Shown here: in pieces, positions 38,501 to 52,602 of the stretch
Numbering within the stretch: position 1 is the first letter of the stretch
How the letters are laid out: every line of letters starts with the position of its first letter
Source: Mesaphorura yosii
Taxonomy: Eukaryota > Arthropoda > Collembola > Poduromorpha > Tullbergiidae
Assembly (NCBI GenBank): GCA_009869945.1
Contig: WIXG01000012.1
Span: forward strand, 372,001 to 436,000
Length of the DNA stretch: 64,000 nucleotides
Reading direction: 5' to 3'
Notes under the pieces: model-generated
The model's database searches: none
Seen by the model: only the letters and a program-made list of their open reading frames with translations
What the model was told of the DNA's origin: nothing
Position numbers and translations under genes: made by a program

Positions 38501-41500
38501 AGTCAGTTTCTTGCTCTCGCCCTCGATGAAAAAGTCAAAGACGGTGCCTCCAGCCGGGAACTTGACAGCCTTGAACTCGCTCATCCACCACTTGGAAAAG
38601 TCGAGCCGGTGGTCGAGAATCTGATCCTGGTACGTAGCCGACCCAAAAGCCCAGACGCATGCAAACACAAAGTACAGCTCGTACCATTCTTTGGGGCAGT
38701 CTGACGGTACATTTTCTGGAGTGAGCAGACACTCGAGCAGGTTGCACAGCAGCTCGATGTTTGTGATTTCGGGGATTGGAGTGATTTTCTTGAACCGTGT
38801 CTTCTGAGCTTCGAGGAGGGTGGGCACGTACTTATCGAAGAGGACGGTGAGAGCCGACTTTTCGGCTCCGCTGATACGACGGTCAATCCACGACTGCACG
38901 TACCTTCAATGCGAAACAGAAACTCATACCGTGACCGAACTTTCAGTAGTTTTTACTTATTAGTGCAACTTTATCTTTGATCAAATGGCTTACGGATTCC
39001 AGCCCAAGTCTTGAGGATTCAAGTACAGAATACCAGCTCGAGACACGGTCGCAGGTGTGGCGGTTTTCAGAGTGTAGATTTCGAAAATTAGACGCATCAT
39101 TTTGGTCAGTGCAATTCGCTCGTTGCTGGCCAGTGTCAGGACTTTGTTGTCATCCATCACAGTGTTCAGTGACTCAATCCACATGGGATCGATGTCACCG
39201 TCAAGGATTATCCACTTTGGACCTTCGCCGGTTAAATTGGCTTGGTCACGCATGAGGACTGATAAAATCCCTGTGAAGGCACGTCACAAGCACTCAATTA
39301 CACCAAGATGTAATTAATCTAAGCTATGTTTAGCGAAGAGGCACTTACCATCCTTCCATTCTCTTGTCGACGGGTTAATCACGCCGAACAGTTCATCGTT
39401 CGTCACAGCTTTCGGATTCAAGTCGTTGTACGCTGGCTTGTGCTTGAGGTTCTGATGCGTCTTGTACAAAGTCTTCCACACTTGCGTCTTTCCAGTGCCG
39501 GCATTTCCAACAATGAACACAGAGTGCCGGACATCGATGAGCTCTTGCAGTTGCACAACCTTCAGGATGAAATTGTCTTCGGGCTGCAGTTTGCTTTGCA
39601 CCGTCGCAATCTTGACCTGCTTCTCGAATTCCATGTTTCGTTTTCGTGGGACGTCGAGCGCAGGGAACAAATCACCAATCAGCCCCATGAAGACGGGGAA
39701 GTCATCCGTGACAATTTTGGGAACGTTGAAGTCTCGGAGGGCTCTCATCAAAACTTCGTCTTCGGGTCGGTCTGGGTCGCCTCTCTGAAAAACGACATCA
39801 ACTCGCATTAACGAAAGTATTTCCCTTGTTCTGATCGGGCTTGAAATTTTTGCGGCTTTACTTTCAGAGAACCAGCGACTACCAGCACGGATTTAATCGC
39901 TCGAAGACCCCAATCGTAGTGGTCTTGCTTTGACAGAAGTTCCTTGCACAATGTGTACAAAGTGATGAATTTCCGAGATAGGAGACGCGCATCTTGGAAT
40001 CCCTCTGTGGAACATGAAACAAGTTTAATGTTTAGTAATCCTAATTTCCAAATTTTCATTTCCAGTCGTTCCATACCTGACACCATCATAATTTCACTAA
40101 TCATTCCAAAGTCTGGCACAACCATGGCGCAAGGTCGAAACAGAGCCTTAAGGTTCTCAGGCAATTCCGTTCGTCCGGCATAACTACAAATACACAGGCC
40201 ACACGCATGGTGTCATAAAAAGAGAACGATGGACCGATGCGAATTTGGACACGCAGCGCTACTCACCCTGGATTCATTGTGATAAATATTCCGACAGTTG
40301 GAACAAGTTTAATTTCTTCACCCATGAAACTGAATCGCTGCTTCTTGTCGCGAATAGCGTCCTGAATGGATTTCACTTGAACAGCGACTAAACGGAGACG
40401 AAAAGAACGAATTGCAGTCAGACTTCAATTACATGATTGAAAGTACAGTATGACAGCATCATATTTTTCTTACCGACAGACAAGACTTCGATAGCAATTC
40501 TGTTAAACTCGTCGAAACATCCTAAAACGGTCAAGCAATCGCTCCATATGAATCCACTTCTTGATTTAGCAACCGCTGTCATTTGTTTTCTTACCCCACG
40601 CGCCAGTCTGTGCCAACCCCTTGTAAATATTTCCAACAGAGTTGTAATCCATCTGAGGAGTGCCTGAATTACAAGTATAAGGAAGCCTTCGTTAGAGTGG
40701 AGTCGCCTCAAATTGGTAAATAGAAAATGGAACTGGTGAGGAAACTTACAGTTAAACACGTATACCATCATTCCGAGTGCTTTCCCCAAGTCTTTGGTGG
40801 TCTCAGTTTTGCCAGTTCCTGCAGGCCCTGCCGGCGCTCCACCCATTGTCAAGTGCAGAGATTGTGTCAGCGTAATGTAACAGCGATCAGTTAACGGAGT
40901 CACGACCAATCTGGGTGTATTTCTGAAAACAGCAGACAGCGTGTAAGCAATTAAAACCGTGCAATGCAATCCAGTCACTACTACCAAGGGTCATTATCAC
41001 TTACCCCAGATACTCGTACCAGTACTTGAATTGGGCATCACAAATATTCGCGTAGCAGTCGCCTTGAGCGTCATCCCACCTGTGCCGGAGCTGACTCTGC
41101 CACTGGAAAGCCTGTGACGACTCGACTCGCATTTGGATCAACTTGGCCACAACATCGCGGCTGTGCACATCGATTGTGCAAATTGTCATAATCTTCTGAC
41201 GCTCCTGCGCCGTGAGTTTTCCGAGCAGCAGACTGATCAGGGCGTTCAGTTGACTTACCTTGAAATAAAAAACACGGTAATGAAAGATTCTACAAATTCT
41301 CACACAGCAGTGCTATCAGTACTCGGTTTTGCGAGGTTTACCTGTTTCCTTTGGTAATCTTTAAGTGCATTTTCGTAACCTTCCTCAAGTCTCGAGAAAG
41401 CCGTGTTGACTTCCGTCGTCCACCATATTTGTGTGCCACACAGCGAGACCTGAGCTGGATACTTTCGAGCCCAGTCTTCTCTCGACATTGTGTCGTATGT

Positions 41501-44500
41501 CTTCACGCTTTCGGCAAAGTAGTATCGAACTGTTGATTTTTGGGCAGCTTCAAGCCGTGCCAGCCCTAAAATCGACAAAATTAAACCGAGTGTTTGAAGT
41601 TTCTCTTAATCAATTGGGTAATTGTGTCTAGCTATATTCACTATTTTTGTTTACATTCTTCCACGGGCCCAACGCAATCGCAGGGTTTGTCCATGTCGAC
41701 CTTCTCGCCGTCCTTTGCAATCATGGCCTTGGCAGTTTTCGTCTGTTCTTCACCCTCCATGATGAACTCCAGCTTGGCCATCGAGTCAAACAGCTTGGAC
41801 AGGTGACGAGTGACGAGTTCCGGCTCGTTTCCGTTGGACAGAATGTCCAGCAGATCCACAGACGAGACAAAGTAGAAACGTGGGAAGGCGAGACGCTTCG
41901 TTTCCAGATATTCGGCCAGTGCCTTCTCACAGACAGCAAGCTCCTTCTGCAGACGTTCGAGTTCGGGAATCAGTCCGGACTGGTTAGTCGCTTCGGCCAC
42001 GTTGTCAGTCGCCTTCAGTTTGGCAAGCACTTTCTGCAAGAACAATCGTTATTATGAGGTCTCAGCTCTGTGGAGTCAATGTTAATTAAAGCAATATGTG
42101 AATGTGAACTGACCTTAAAGTCGGCGTCAATTTTATCAAATCGGGCAGACTCATCCGGCAAATTCTTCCGAATATCCTCCGACACCAGGAAAATTGATTC
42201 CAAGTGGCTCCATGTGCTCTGTACTTCTCGAAGGTTCGAGAGCACTTGATCAGCATTGAACAGCCGATTTTGCCAGTACTCAACTTCATCATGGAAGAAT
42301 GCAATGTACTTGGATTGAGCAATATTCTGAAGCTGGACTTGATTCTCTTCCAGAGTCTCTATGAGATCTTCCGACGCTTTGATGAGCTGAAGTTTGGTCC
42401 GTGGGTGCGTCTCAAACTCATACACTTGAGTGGACCAAGTCGACTCCAGCTCGCGAAGTGTTTTCTCCATTCCTGCTTCTTTCACGGCCTTATCCACAAT
42501 GTTCTTCACTTCGTCTTCGTAGTTGTGAAGGTTGAGACCAAGGAAGTCCGCCAACGTCGTCTTCTCGTTGATCAGCAGTTTAACCTGTGAATTTGTCAGT
42601 ATTTAGCAATTAAATACGTCATTGTCACCAATTTCATCAATTGAATTATTTTCATTCTTCCATTCAATTCATAAATTCTACGCTACGCTAAACTTCAATA
42701 CAACTTACGATCAACTTTGCAATCAGTTGAGGCCAAATCTTTTCAACGCAGCATTAAAATACATACGTAAATTCAATGTGAGTCACATGAAACCATGTGC
42801 TAATTTTCTTTGCACTAACTCTTGCATAGGTTTTTCCTATTTGCATACCTTTGTGGCGCCCATCAATTCTTCCCAATGTCGTTCGCGGATGGAAGGATTC
42901 TGGAGCTCTGTCACAGACTTGAGCGAGCTAGCCATATTTCTTATTGTTGACTCGAGCTTGATGAATATCGCCCATACCTTGACTTCCTTGTCGAGCGCCT
43001 TAACTTCCTTCGCCATGCGCTTCAGCTCCAGATCCATATTTTCCACGTTAATCTCCTTCCAGGGGCTTGTAATCCAATCTGAAAAGGTAAAATTATAAAA
43101 TTAAGCATCCTGCATCGTTTCTTCGAGCATTGAGCTTGTGTCAAACCCTCAATTGAAGACTCGACAATATAGATGTAATCCCAAAGTTGCTTGGCGTATC
43201 GCAATTCTTTCCTGCACATCTTGAGAGCCTTCGGCTCAGGCACGTGAACTTCAAACAGACTGGCAGCTTCGCATATTTTCGCGTACTCCTCCTCCAGTTT
43301 GCGAATCCCCGAATTCGCTTCGTCAATGGCTTTGTATGGGAATGGACAATTGACACTAAAGTACAAACGAAATATTAAATTTGTTTCAGTTTGGGTTCAT
43401 GAAATGCAATTAAGCGACGGAAATGGAAACTTACTCGAAGAACGCAAGTGTCTTGAACGCTTCTCTGTAGCTTTGCTGTTTGGCATCGAAATCGGAAATG
43501 TTCTTTCGGATCCGAGAAACTTCCTGCGCTTGAAGCCTGGAGAGAGCAACAACAGGAGCATTGAGAAGCAAGCTCTGAGTAAAACAGTAGGCAGTGAATT
43601 CTCAAATTCGCGAATACTTACGGAGCGACTTGATGCTTGATTTGAATGGCGAGTTTTTTAACGTTGTTCCACTTCAGTGGCAACTCCTCTAACTGGACGA
43701 ATACCGTCTCCGGCATTTCGTAATCGTATGATTTAAGGAGTTCGATGTAATCCTTGATTGGCTCAAACATGGCGTCGGTGGCGGCTTGTCGGTCTTTGAT
43801 TTTCTGCAGGAATCCCATGACTGCAAGTCACAAACAAACGGCGTGTCGTGCACGTCTTTTGAATCGATGCGTTTGGAAGTAATTTGCGATTGTAATCTTG
43901 TTTCTTGTAACCTGAGATCAGCGTAGTGAGGTCGCCTTCCTTCAGCGGCTGGCCCAGTCCCTGAGACGCTTCAGCGATGAATTGCTCCAAATTGGCAAGA
44001 CTGGAAAGAAATGGTAAAACTCTTGCATTGCAATTGCATTCATTGTTTGAGATATTGGAAGACTCACCCTCCAATGACGGTGTCAATCATATACTGCTTG
44101 AACATCAAACTCCACCTCTTCACCGTGTTCAGCAGAGCCTGCCTGAAAGGACGCATGTCAAGCCTCAGCCATTTCTCAAACACGACTTCCTGCTCAAACT
44201 GGTCCACCTCCACGTAAAGGCCTTCAAATTTGTCAATCTGCGGATGGGAAATAAATACAAATTGGGAGCATTCGGTCGTGAACGTGAAATGTGAAAATAC
44301 GGACCGCTTCTTTAAACTGCTCCAAAGTTGCCGGCTTCGAAGACGGCTCGTGGCCAGCTTTGACTGCAGCGTCCTGCTCCTCCGTCGTCAGTTGATGTCC
44401 GTATTTAAGGAACTGATTGAGGTATTCTTGTCTGTCTTCCTCCCACAGATACGCGTACGGCTCAAATCTCTGCGTGTACTCGTACGCCAAGTTCATGACC

Positions 44501-47500
44501 TTCTGAACCCGATCCTCGATGTCGTCCTTCATCTCTGCTAACTCGTCGTTTGCCTCGATGTCCTCCAAGTAGTTGGCTCCGTCATTCAGCTTGACTCGCT
44601 CAATCAGCGTAGCTTGATTCTTGATGTCGGTCAGAATGTCTTCGATCAAATCCAGGAAGCTGTCTTTTTGCTTGAAGTCAAGGGCGGGGTTGAATACGAG
44701 TTCATTGTCATCAAGCTCCATCGTAATTTGCATCAGTGGCGAAGGTGTCAGTATGGAGTCCGTGTGGTCAACCAAGTAGCCAAATCTTAAGGGCAAAAAA
44801 CATAAAAATCGCGTAGAGGCAAGCTTTATAGAAAAACGGACAGATTTTTCTTACGAGACGGCGACAGTCTTCACGAGTCCCTCGAGGACAAACTCGTCAA
44901 TGTACCCGAGGTAGTCGTTCCACATTTCCTCCGTCGTGTGCTCGTTGTAAAGGATTTCCCTGTTCTTCGACACCAAGTCCTTAATCTTACCCGAAGTGTC
45001 TCGTATAAGTTTGTATCGTTTCTCCTTGTGCTCCTTGCAGAAGTCGTCCATACAGAGCAGTTGATCTTTCCTGCCATCTTTCCGCTCGTAAAGTGGCTTT
45101 GCCGTCCAGCCCACAGCAAGCTTCTTGATTGCTTTGATATTTTCCTGAGAACCTTCGAGCCTGTCTGCAATGTTCTTCACAGGGTCCTTCAATTGTTGTG
45201 CGAATTCCCAGATTTCTACGGGTGGGATTAATTTCACATAATTTCAAGCGCGTGCAATGAAGCAATTAGGAATTGCCGTGATTTGTGGACTTACTATCGA
45301 CATCGTTCCATGTCAGTTCATTTTCGCCTCGGGTGAGAATCTTGTCAATTGCGGCGATCTGCGCACTCATCATCGAAGACTCCACGTCGTTCGCGTTCAC
45401 TGCGACTTGATTGTATGTGGCGGCAACTTGGTCCAGGTTCGTCAGGTTCTTCCAGATTGCAGACGCCAAGTTGTGAATCTTCATCGGGGTTTCTGGAATT
45501 TCTTTATCTTTGTAGCCGGCCTTGAGCATGAGGTCCGTGTCAGCGATGCATTTTCTCAGCTGAAGCCGAAGATTCATGACACAAGAAGATAACGAAATTA
45601 GTATCAAGGGCCAAAAATTAAAACCGGAGTTTAGTTTAAATTACTTCAGTGTTGTAGCGAACGACAATCATGTTGCCGTCCCTGCCAATGATATTCTCGT
45701 TCAGGTAGTCCCCTGCTTCGTCCTTGATCATGTCCGTCCACTCCTTGAACGTGTTATCCTGGAATTCTTGAATGATCGTCTTCAGTTCCCCGTGCTTCTC
45801 GAAACAGAGCTGAACCTCTTCCGAGTCTTCGATGGGCAGCTCAAGATACTTGAATTCTTCAATGTGCTTCGCGACAGTCTCCAGCATTCCCTTCGCCCAG
45901 TAGACTGACGCCGCGTGCGGTGGCATCATCCACGACACTGCCTGGCGTTCTTCGACGTTGAAGGCCACCATTTGGTCATCGAACAATTCCTAAAGACATA
46001 TGCAGAATGTAGGTGTGCTTTGTAGCGTGGCCCACTTTTTACTAGAATTAAGAATGGGCACTCGGCAATCACTTTCATGTGGTCAAAATCTGCTTCAATC
46101 ATTTTCGCGTACGCCAAGTACTTGGGGTCAAACTGGGCTTTGATGCTCGGGCGCTCAATGAGAGACCCCAGTGAGAGAATAAGTTTGTAGCACGATTCAG
46201 GTGTGTGGCAGTCGTCCATCGCCGCACTGTACGAAATCCAATATTAAAATACGTGACACTTGAAAACAGTAAAGATTCTTAACTAAAGAATTCCCACTTT
46301 CGAAGCACCCACCAAACAATTGTTGCGATTCGCTGATCCATCTCAGACGTCTTTTGCTCGAAGACTACCTCGTCCGTCTCGAAAGACTCGTCTTCAGGAT
46401 CACTCACGTCATACGCAATGGCCGCGTACTTCTGATAGAATTCAGCAAACTGATTGTAGATCTCGGTCAGTTGAGCAGTGTAGAGCCCGCCTTTGCTTCC
46501 GCCAACGGCGCACCTCTCCAACTTGTAATACTCGACGGCAGTCTCGAAAAACTCCTGGAAGCAATCACAACATTAAATATTGTTGCTCGCTCGTTTGATT
46601 TGATTTTTCCCTTTACCTTCAGCTTCTTCATCCGATCCAGAAACTTGTCAAAGCGTTTGAAGACGAGATGTGGAAGAAAATCCCAAAGCTTCGGCTCCGT
46701 ATCGGTCTCAAAGTAGACTGGCAGCGCTTCGCGATGTTGGTCGTAAAGGTCTCTGAAGTACGTCATGACGTCCACAACGACAGTCGTCTTGACGAGTCCT
46801 TCTTCTGGCTCCATTTGGAAGATGGAGCTTCCGCCGAGGTACGATCGTGCCATTTCAATGAGGAGGTTGCAGATTTCTTGCATTAGCACCGTGATTCTTG
46901 CAGCCGAGCAGTAGTACTTTGAGTAGCTCCAGATGAAGCAGACGTTGTGCATCATGGGCCGGAGAAGCTTCTCGAGATCATCAAAGTTTGCGGCGGACAC
47001 TTCGTCCAAATGCTTCTTGAAGGGCTTCAAGTGAGCGAGAATGTCTTGCGCCTCGGCGAGAGATGCGACGACGTTTCGAAACATGGTTTTGAATGCTGGC
47101 CAGTACGCTGAGGAGGTGTGCTCCAGGATAACTGCCAATTTTCTCACACGCTCTTCGTTCAACTGATCGTAGATACCCTGCAGGTCTTTCACGCGGTCTT
47201 CCCAGAACTTTAACTCTGCGATGGGTGTTGGAAATGCCGTCTGGAGCGCCTTTGAAGAGTCCTGCTTCAGAACTTCGTTAATGGCATTGCTCCATTTGAT
47301 GATGAGAGCCTCGATTTGGGTCTTCAGCTGAAGATCAACTTCATTCCGTCCACTAATGCGTATCGGACATAAAATTAGTGTCTGCTTCACAAATTGCAAA
47401 TAATCACTCACCCGTGCAAAACTCGCTCCTCATTTTCAGTAATCACTTCCATTCTGAATGGCATGGGGAGAAGCGTGCCACCTTTCAATTGCCCCTGCAT

Positions 47501-48146
47501 GCTGTACAAAACTCCACAAATCTCCTGACAATTCTGCTTCACATCTGCCACGACTGTTTCTGGCCACTTTTCTTGGTTCAGAGCCGCGTTAATGATTGGT
47601 CCAATAACCTGAAGAGCAATTGAACACATTGCATCAGCCTCATCAAGTTGTAGAACTTTTCCAAGAAAGTAGCATTTACGTCTTCTGTAAAGGTCTTCAG
47701 ATGCTCCAACGGCTGTGAGCTGAGATCTCCGACAATGAGATGGTCCTTGAAGTGCGGGTCTTCTTTCGAGAGAGCGACCGCCTCTTTCCGGGTGAAGTAT
47801 ACTGATTTAGTTTTTGCAGAAACAGGGTACTTGTCCGCAGCGACGAGCTGCCCGCCATGATTGACGATGAACACAAGAGTCTGTCCAAATTAATACAAGA
47901 AGCAGGCTATTAGACAACCATTCGACCTTCTTCAGTTTTGAGTTCAGTTCAGACAGCATCGCATTTTACCTCGCGTTCCGGTTTCTCCAGGAAATCCATG
48001 ACAACGGTTCGGTAGTCGTTCTTCTCGTCGGCCAACATCTTTTGCCATTTGTCTGCTTTGACACGCAGGGATCTTTGCAGATGGTCGAAAATGAAGTCCA
48101 GGCGATTGTCAGCACCCGGCTCGTACACGCTCGTCTTGGCAGTCAT
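29531..48146 (-). CDS. DNAH17-like: Axonemal outer-arm dynein beta heavy chain (DNAH9/11/17 class)
   Basis: This motor ATPase slides outer doublets in cilia and flagella. About 62 exons can be followed from ATG 48146 to TAA 29531, giving an estimated 4,450 residues, close to human DNAH9. The N-terminal tail (48146-41700) keeps the [10 protein letters not shown] and [12 protein letters not shown] regions. P-loops: AAA1 GPAGTGKT (40805-40828), AAA2 GNAGTGKT (near 39485-39510), AAA3 GAGSGKT (near 38201-38223), AAA4 GVGGSGK (near 36281-36303); AAA1 Walker B is CFDEFNRI. The stalk coiled coils and microtubule-binding tip lie at 35642-34271. The C-terminus [10 protein letters not shown]...[13 protein letters not shown]...LLLQV is typical of the beta class and unlike DNAH2 or DNAH5. 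Introns are mostly 55-90 bases; microexons of 27 (33329-33355) and 28 bases (30884-30911) occur. No break seen, so motile axonemes should exist. Confidence 0.93.
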
Positions 48147-48885
48147 GATGGCTGGCTGTGACAGCTGGGCTGGTTCGAATTAATGCACAATAAGCTCGCT
48201 TCAATAGTTTCCAATTTCAACTTCAAGTAAAGTCAGCTTCAAAGCCTTCAATATATAGTAGACTGAATTGTCTGCCCAATACTCTATACTCAATGATACG
48301 CAAATTGTCAGACTTTCGTAGAATTCGTACTTTTCGTTTCGTTCAACAATGACCTGCCTGATTGGAATTGACTGTACAAGATGGAATGTAAAAATTCAAC
48401 TGACGAAACCCGACAATAGTTAACTGATTTTGCATGATGTGCTGTGCTGACGAGTTTGTTTGGTCAATTTTGTCGATTCCGGGCATTGCATTGCGTCGGG
48501 CAGGCATTCAGTCAATCGACTAAACAAACCGACTGATATGTAATTCGTAGAAACGAAGTCTTGGAAACCTGATCTTTACTAAACTAGAACCTTCAGTCCT
48601 TTTACAATCTGGTGTTGTGTTCTTCATATGATGCATTTACCTCAATGTTATATATGGCATGCGAGGTTTCCACAAAGTTCTTAGCAAGGCCCAGCGGCAC
48701 GCGGCAGAACTCTCTCGTCTTGCATCATTATGATTTTTATTTTTAAACTTTCATCGTAACGATACAAATTAACTAATTACGACATCATCAGTCCGGTTTA
48801 AGCACAAAGGAAGCCTTCTTTGTGAATCCAATGCGCTGCGCGATCGAATCCAAGTCCGAGTGCACGATGGCGGCCCTTGAACAAA
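48147..48885. other. Spacer between dynein start and ITIH-like end
   Basis: Holds the dynein promoter region (no clear TATA) and the ITIH-like 3' UTR; AATAAA on the minus strand lies at about 48737-48742. Confidence 0.5.
48737..48742 (-). terminator. Poly(A) signal of the ITIH-like gene
   Basis: AATAAA on the minus strand about 145 bases after the assigned stop codon. Confidence 0.5.
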
Positions 48886-51800
48886 TTAACAGCATGCTCC
48901 GGCGTAGAGCTGTGATGACATCCTCTTGGATCTGCAGATCATATCAAATTCAATTAGCTGGATTTGCTGGATTTAAGACCATCGACTGATTTCTCGTGTA
49001 CCTCAAGGGGCAAAAATAGTTGTCGTAGTAAACTTGGGCATCGTGCACGAATTCTGGACGCACACAATCCCTCAAATGCGTGCAGACTCCGGGGATGCTA
49101 CCGCCCACTCCCACGACTTCATCCTCTTCGATTGTGGTCGTACTGTTGATTGGTTGGCTGCGTCTGAAACACTCCGCAGGCGAAAGCTGAATGAATGCGT
49201 AAAGGTTAGTACTTTGATAAAAAAACAGAAAGTACTCTCGTCAAATCAGATTTTGGAAGTCGAAGTCTTACCACAGGCGTTCTGCGAGTTGCCACCTGAT
49301 ACGCTATTCCGTTGATCCACACCGGCCCGTAGTAGTTCATTGCATTGGGTAGCCAGCTGATATCGTCAAGTGACAATTCCCGAGTGCGACTGCCGTTTGG
49401 AATCGAGCTCCGGCTTGTCGCGATTGCTGTGGTACTGGGCGATGGCGCCGTCGTGGTCGAAGTGGTCCTAGTTGATGTTGAAGGTCTGTATGGTGTGGTT
49501 AGTGTGGTCATTCGAGCAGCCGAAATACTGCTCGATCGAGCGCCTGGCAATAACAATTGTGGTCGACGTGCCTCAACATCACCTAGAGCCACTCTAGTAC
49601 CAATTAAATCAAAGCTGTTTTGGCTAGGCGACTTGTAGCGGAGCGAATCGACTCGACGAATTGGGAATTGAAGTAGGGAGCGTCCAGAAGCCGCTGAGTC
49701 AGCAGATAAACTGGGGACACCTTGCGAAGACGGTGACCACGGTAAACTTGCGATCGTCGTCGGGTATGAATAAGCAGTAACCGTCCTGCTTGACCCTCGC
49801 GATGACGATGGCGACCATCCAGCAAATCCTAAATTGACACTACGACTTTTTGTTTCGCTCGGTGGCGGAGCTTCGGTTAACGTGTTCGTGGATTCCGTGT
49901 CGTTTGGCTTCACCACAACCAGCGACGTCAGCGGTGTAACGAATCCATACTGAAGGTTTGTTAAAGCAGTAGTTAAGTTAAATGTTCGTTGTGCTTGACC
50001 CAAGTAAATAATTATTGCAACTAACCTTCAGTGAGAGCTTCAACGCCCTTTCCTTCGGCGGCTCCTTCTCTGGCGCGCTGGTCGGAATGGGCAGCAGGGC
50101 AGAAAACTCTTCGTCATTTTCCTCGATTTCTTCACTGTCGTCGTCGATTCCGTTCCCTGCAGCAGAGGTTCCCTGCAAATCCTTCTCGATCAACTGTTTA
50201 ATTGTGAGGTACGCCCAAAATCTTTCCAGCAACTCATCTTCAGCGTCTCTGCTCGTGGTGGCGTTGTCAGGCTTAAATGCAGGGCGCACGACATCAGCGC
50301 CACTGATATCATATTCGACCACGTCATTCACTCCAAATGAAACACGGCCATTTCGACCGCGTCCGTCAATATCGACAATGATTGGGAAATTCGATGAAGA
50401 CGGAGCGTAATTTCTCAACTTCCCAGCAACGACGACTTCAGATCCGTTAAAAACCGTTGCAAATCTTACTTGAGTGAGTTGCTCAATTCCGCTTGAATCT
50501 GTTCCGTTTGCATTTGTCGTGTATCTAAATGTAGCATTTGAAAGCATTGGCGAGGAGATTTCTTTGTAAAATCCTTTGAGCTGTAAATCAGCGTCGGCCG
50601 CCTCGTAAATCTTACGCCCAAATCCATGATTTTGCAGTGCCAACTTTTTAATAAAGTTGAAATCTGCACTGTCGCCAAATGCGAGCGAGTAAGTCGGGAT
50701 CGGGCTGGACATGTTGGGAGCTGAGTTAGACTTTCGCACGTTCTCATAAATTTGAGTGAGGTCAGTCACTCCGGTTGTTGGCTCGCCGTCCGTTAAGAAC
50801 AAAATAGCTGAGTCGACGTTGGAGGGCAGAGCACTTTTCACGGTCGACGCCAGATTCAAAGCTTCGAGCAGGGCCGAATTTATGTCTGTCCCTCCTGCAG
50901 CGTTCAGCGAATCGATAAAGCGGTGTCCTTTGCGCAGGTTGTCCTCAGTCGCCATGATTGGAGTGCGGTAATACGAAGAAGTGCTGGCTCTGGTCCACAC
51001 GTTCCTCCAACCATTGTCTAGAGGTGTGGATGTTTCAGGATTCCAACCTTGAACCCCCGAAGAGAACGTGATAATATTGAAGTAATCATCCGGCTTCAAA
51101 TCATCGAGGACGAACTTCATCGCGTTTCTCAGTTGCTCAATTTTCCGCCCACTCATCGAACCGGAGACGTCGAGCACAAAGATCATGTGCTTTCGGAGCG
51201 GGTACAATTCGTGTGGGGCGAAGAAGTGGACAAAATAGCCGTTCATTAACTGGGGAGACGAAAAGTTGACTGTGAGTTGACTCTACATTTTTCTACAGCT
51301 CAAGGCTCAAAGCTCAGCGGAAGAATTTACCAGAATATCTCCTCCAGCATTTGGTCGAGCCACGTCGTACTGGACAATGAACTTGCCATTCATTTCGTCA
51401 GTCTCAAGCGTCCTCATTTCAGTTTGTATGAGTGCCCATTCAATTACCGCTGATCTCGGGTTTGGTCTTGAGATTTGGACGTTTCGGGTGTCGGACGCAT
51501 TCAGAGGCTTATCTGCATAGAAAATAAATATGTAGTATGGAGTTAAAAGGCAAGTAATTAACACGGAATTACCGTTCGCTTCACGCCCTTGTCTTATCAA
51601 CGCCATTTTCAGATCCGGACTCCTTTCTGGCCTTGGCACGCGCAAGAAGCTAATGTTTTGTGACTCCGCGATGCTCACAGTGACTTTGAAGTCGGGAATC
51701 TTCGTAATCTACCCCGGACACCATGCATAAGTGCACGCTTAAAATTGCAGAGGTTCCGAATGTGAAATGAACTCACGTGCTCCGGGTTGACATTGATAAT

Positions 51801-52602
51801 TTGCTCGTAGTGACCGAATCTCCTGAATAGAAATTCCTCGTACGTCAAATTGAATGTGATATTACTCGATGGCTTCAGAGTAATATTCAAGTTGAAGACG
51901 TTTGAGTCTCTCGCACTACGGAGAATCAAACATTACGAAATGGACAATAAAGACAGCATCTAGTATTTTGGCTAACAAACCTCACTTCGACCAATCCACC
52001 AGTCCGGCCTTGAGACCGAGCCTGATTGTAAATATTTCTCGCTTCTTCCTTCTCTTTAACGTATGCCTCGTACGATTTGCCATCAATGTCCCTGGAAACA
52101 ATGAATTCATTTGTAGAAGGATTTTGATTTGCAGTGCAGAAAATTCAAGCCAAATTCACTTGCATTATAAACTTGGAAATGTACGCCGAATTGGGCAGAA
52201 CAATCTGGAAGCCAAGCTCCTTCGATGAGAAAAGGTAGTGGTTGGCTGCACGGCAGGTGACGAGCGTGGTCGAGTAGCGGTAACGAATCTTGGAGTGGAC
52301 ATGCATGTAGGAAATGTCGGGGTTCGAAGGATGCGGAGCCTGAAATTTTGCGTGAATCAATCGCTTCTCAACTTATGCACAGGAAATATGTAAGAAAATG
52401 TGCTGTCACTTACTTCAGGCGCTGTGCCATCAGGCGGGCCAGGTAAATTGGGCTCTGGAAACAAGTCATTGTCTTCGAGAGACAAAACGTAGGAGTTGTC
52501 ATCGTCAGAAGCGGTGACAGCAGCAGAAAAAGAAAATCTGAGGGGGGCCGTGGCCAGAAATGCAATTAAAATGGCGGCACGCGCCAGATGGAGGTCCTTC
52601 AT
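48886..52602 (-). CDS. Inter-alpha-trypsin inhibitor heavy-chain-like protein (VIT + VWA) with C-terminal six-Cys module
   Basis: Secreted multidomain protein; ITIH proteins bind extracellular matrix. Ten exons (52414-52602, 52164-52339, 51981-52091, 51777-51915, 51573-51708, 51331-51512, 50026-51249, 49272-49949, 49002-49186, 48886-48931) join to 1,021 residues. A signal peptide (MKDLHLARAAILIAFLATA) is followed by a VIT domain at about 70-210 (MDIDGKSYEAYVKEKEEA, GGLV) and VWA at about 330-520, with an intact MIDAS (DVSGSMSG, residues 338-345). The typical YGFVTPLTSLVVVKP follows near 720. A Ser/Thr-rich linker leads to a tail with Cys at about 951, 980, 986, 1004, 1020 and 1021, clip-like in pattern. 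Intron 2 begins GCAAGT (GC-AG); only that border restores IMDIDG. The last junction is the least sure: a phase-0 alternative would end at 48788. Confidence 0.85.

Noticed and set aside
39326-39811. 161-codon plus-strand frame in the dynein region
   Set aside because: Antisense of the AAA2 exon; no splice or family support. The same applies to other plus-strand frames between 29900 and 48000.
29531-48146. DNAH2 or DNAH5 identity for the dynein
   Set aside because: The C-terminal [11 protein letters not shown]...LLLQV ending and the N-terminal SQPLEHL region fit the DNAH9/11/17 beta class.
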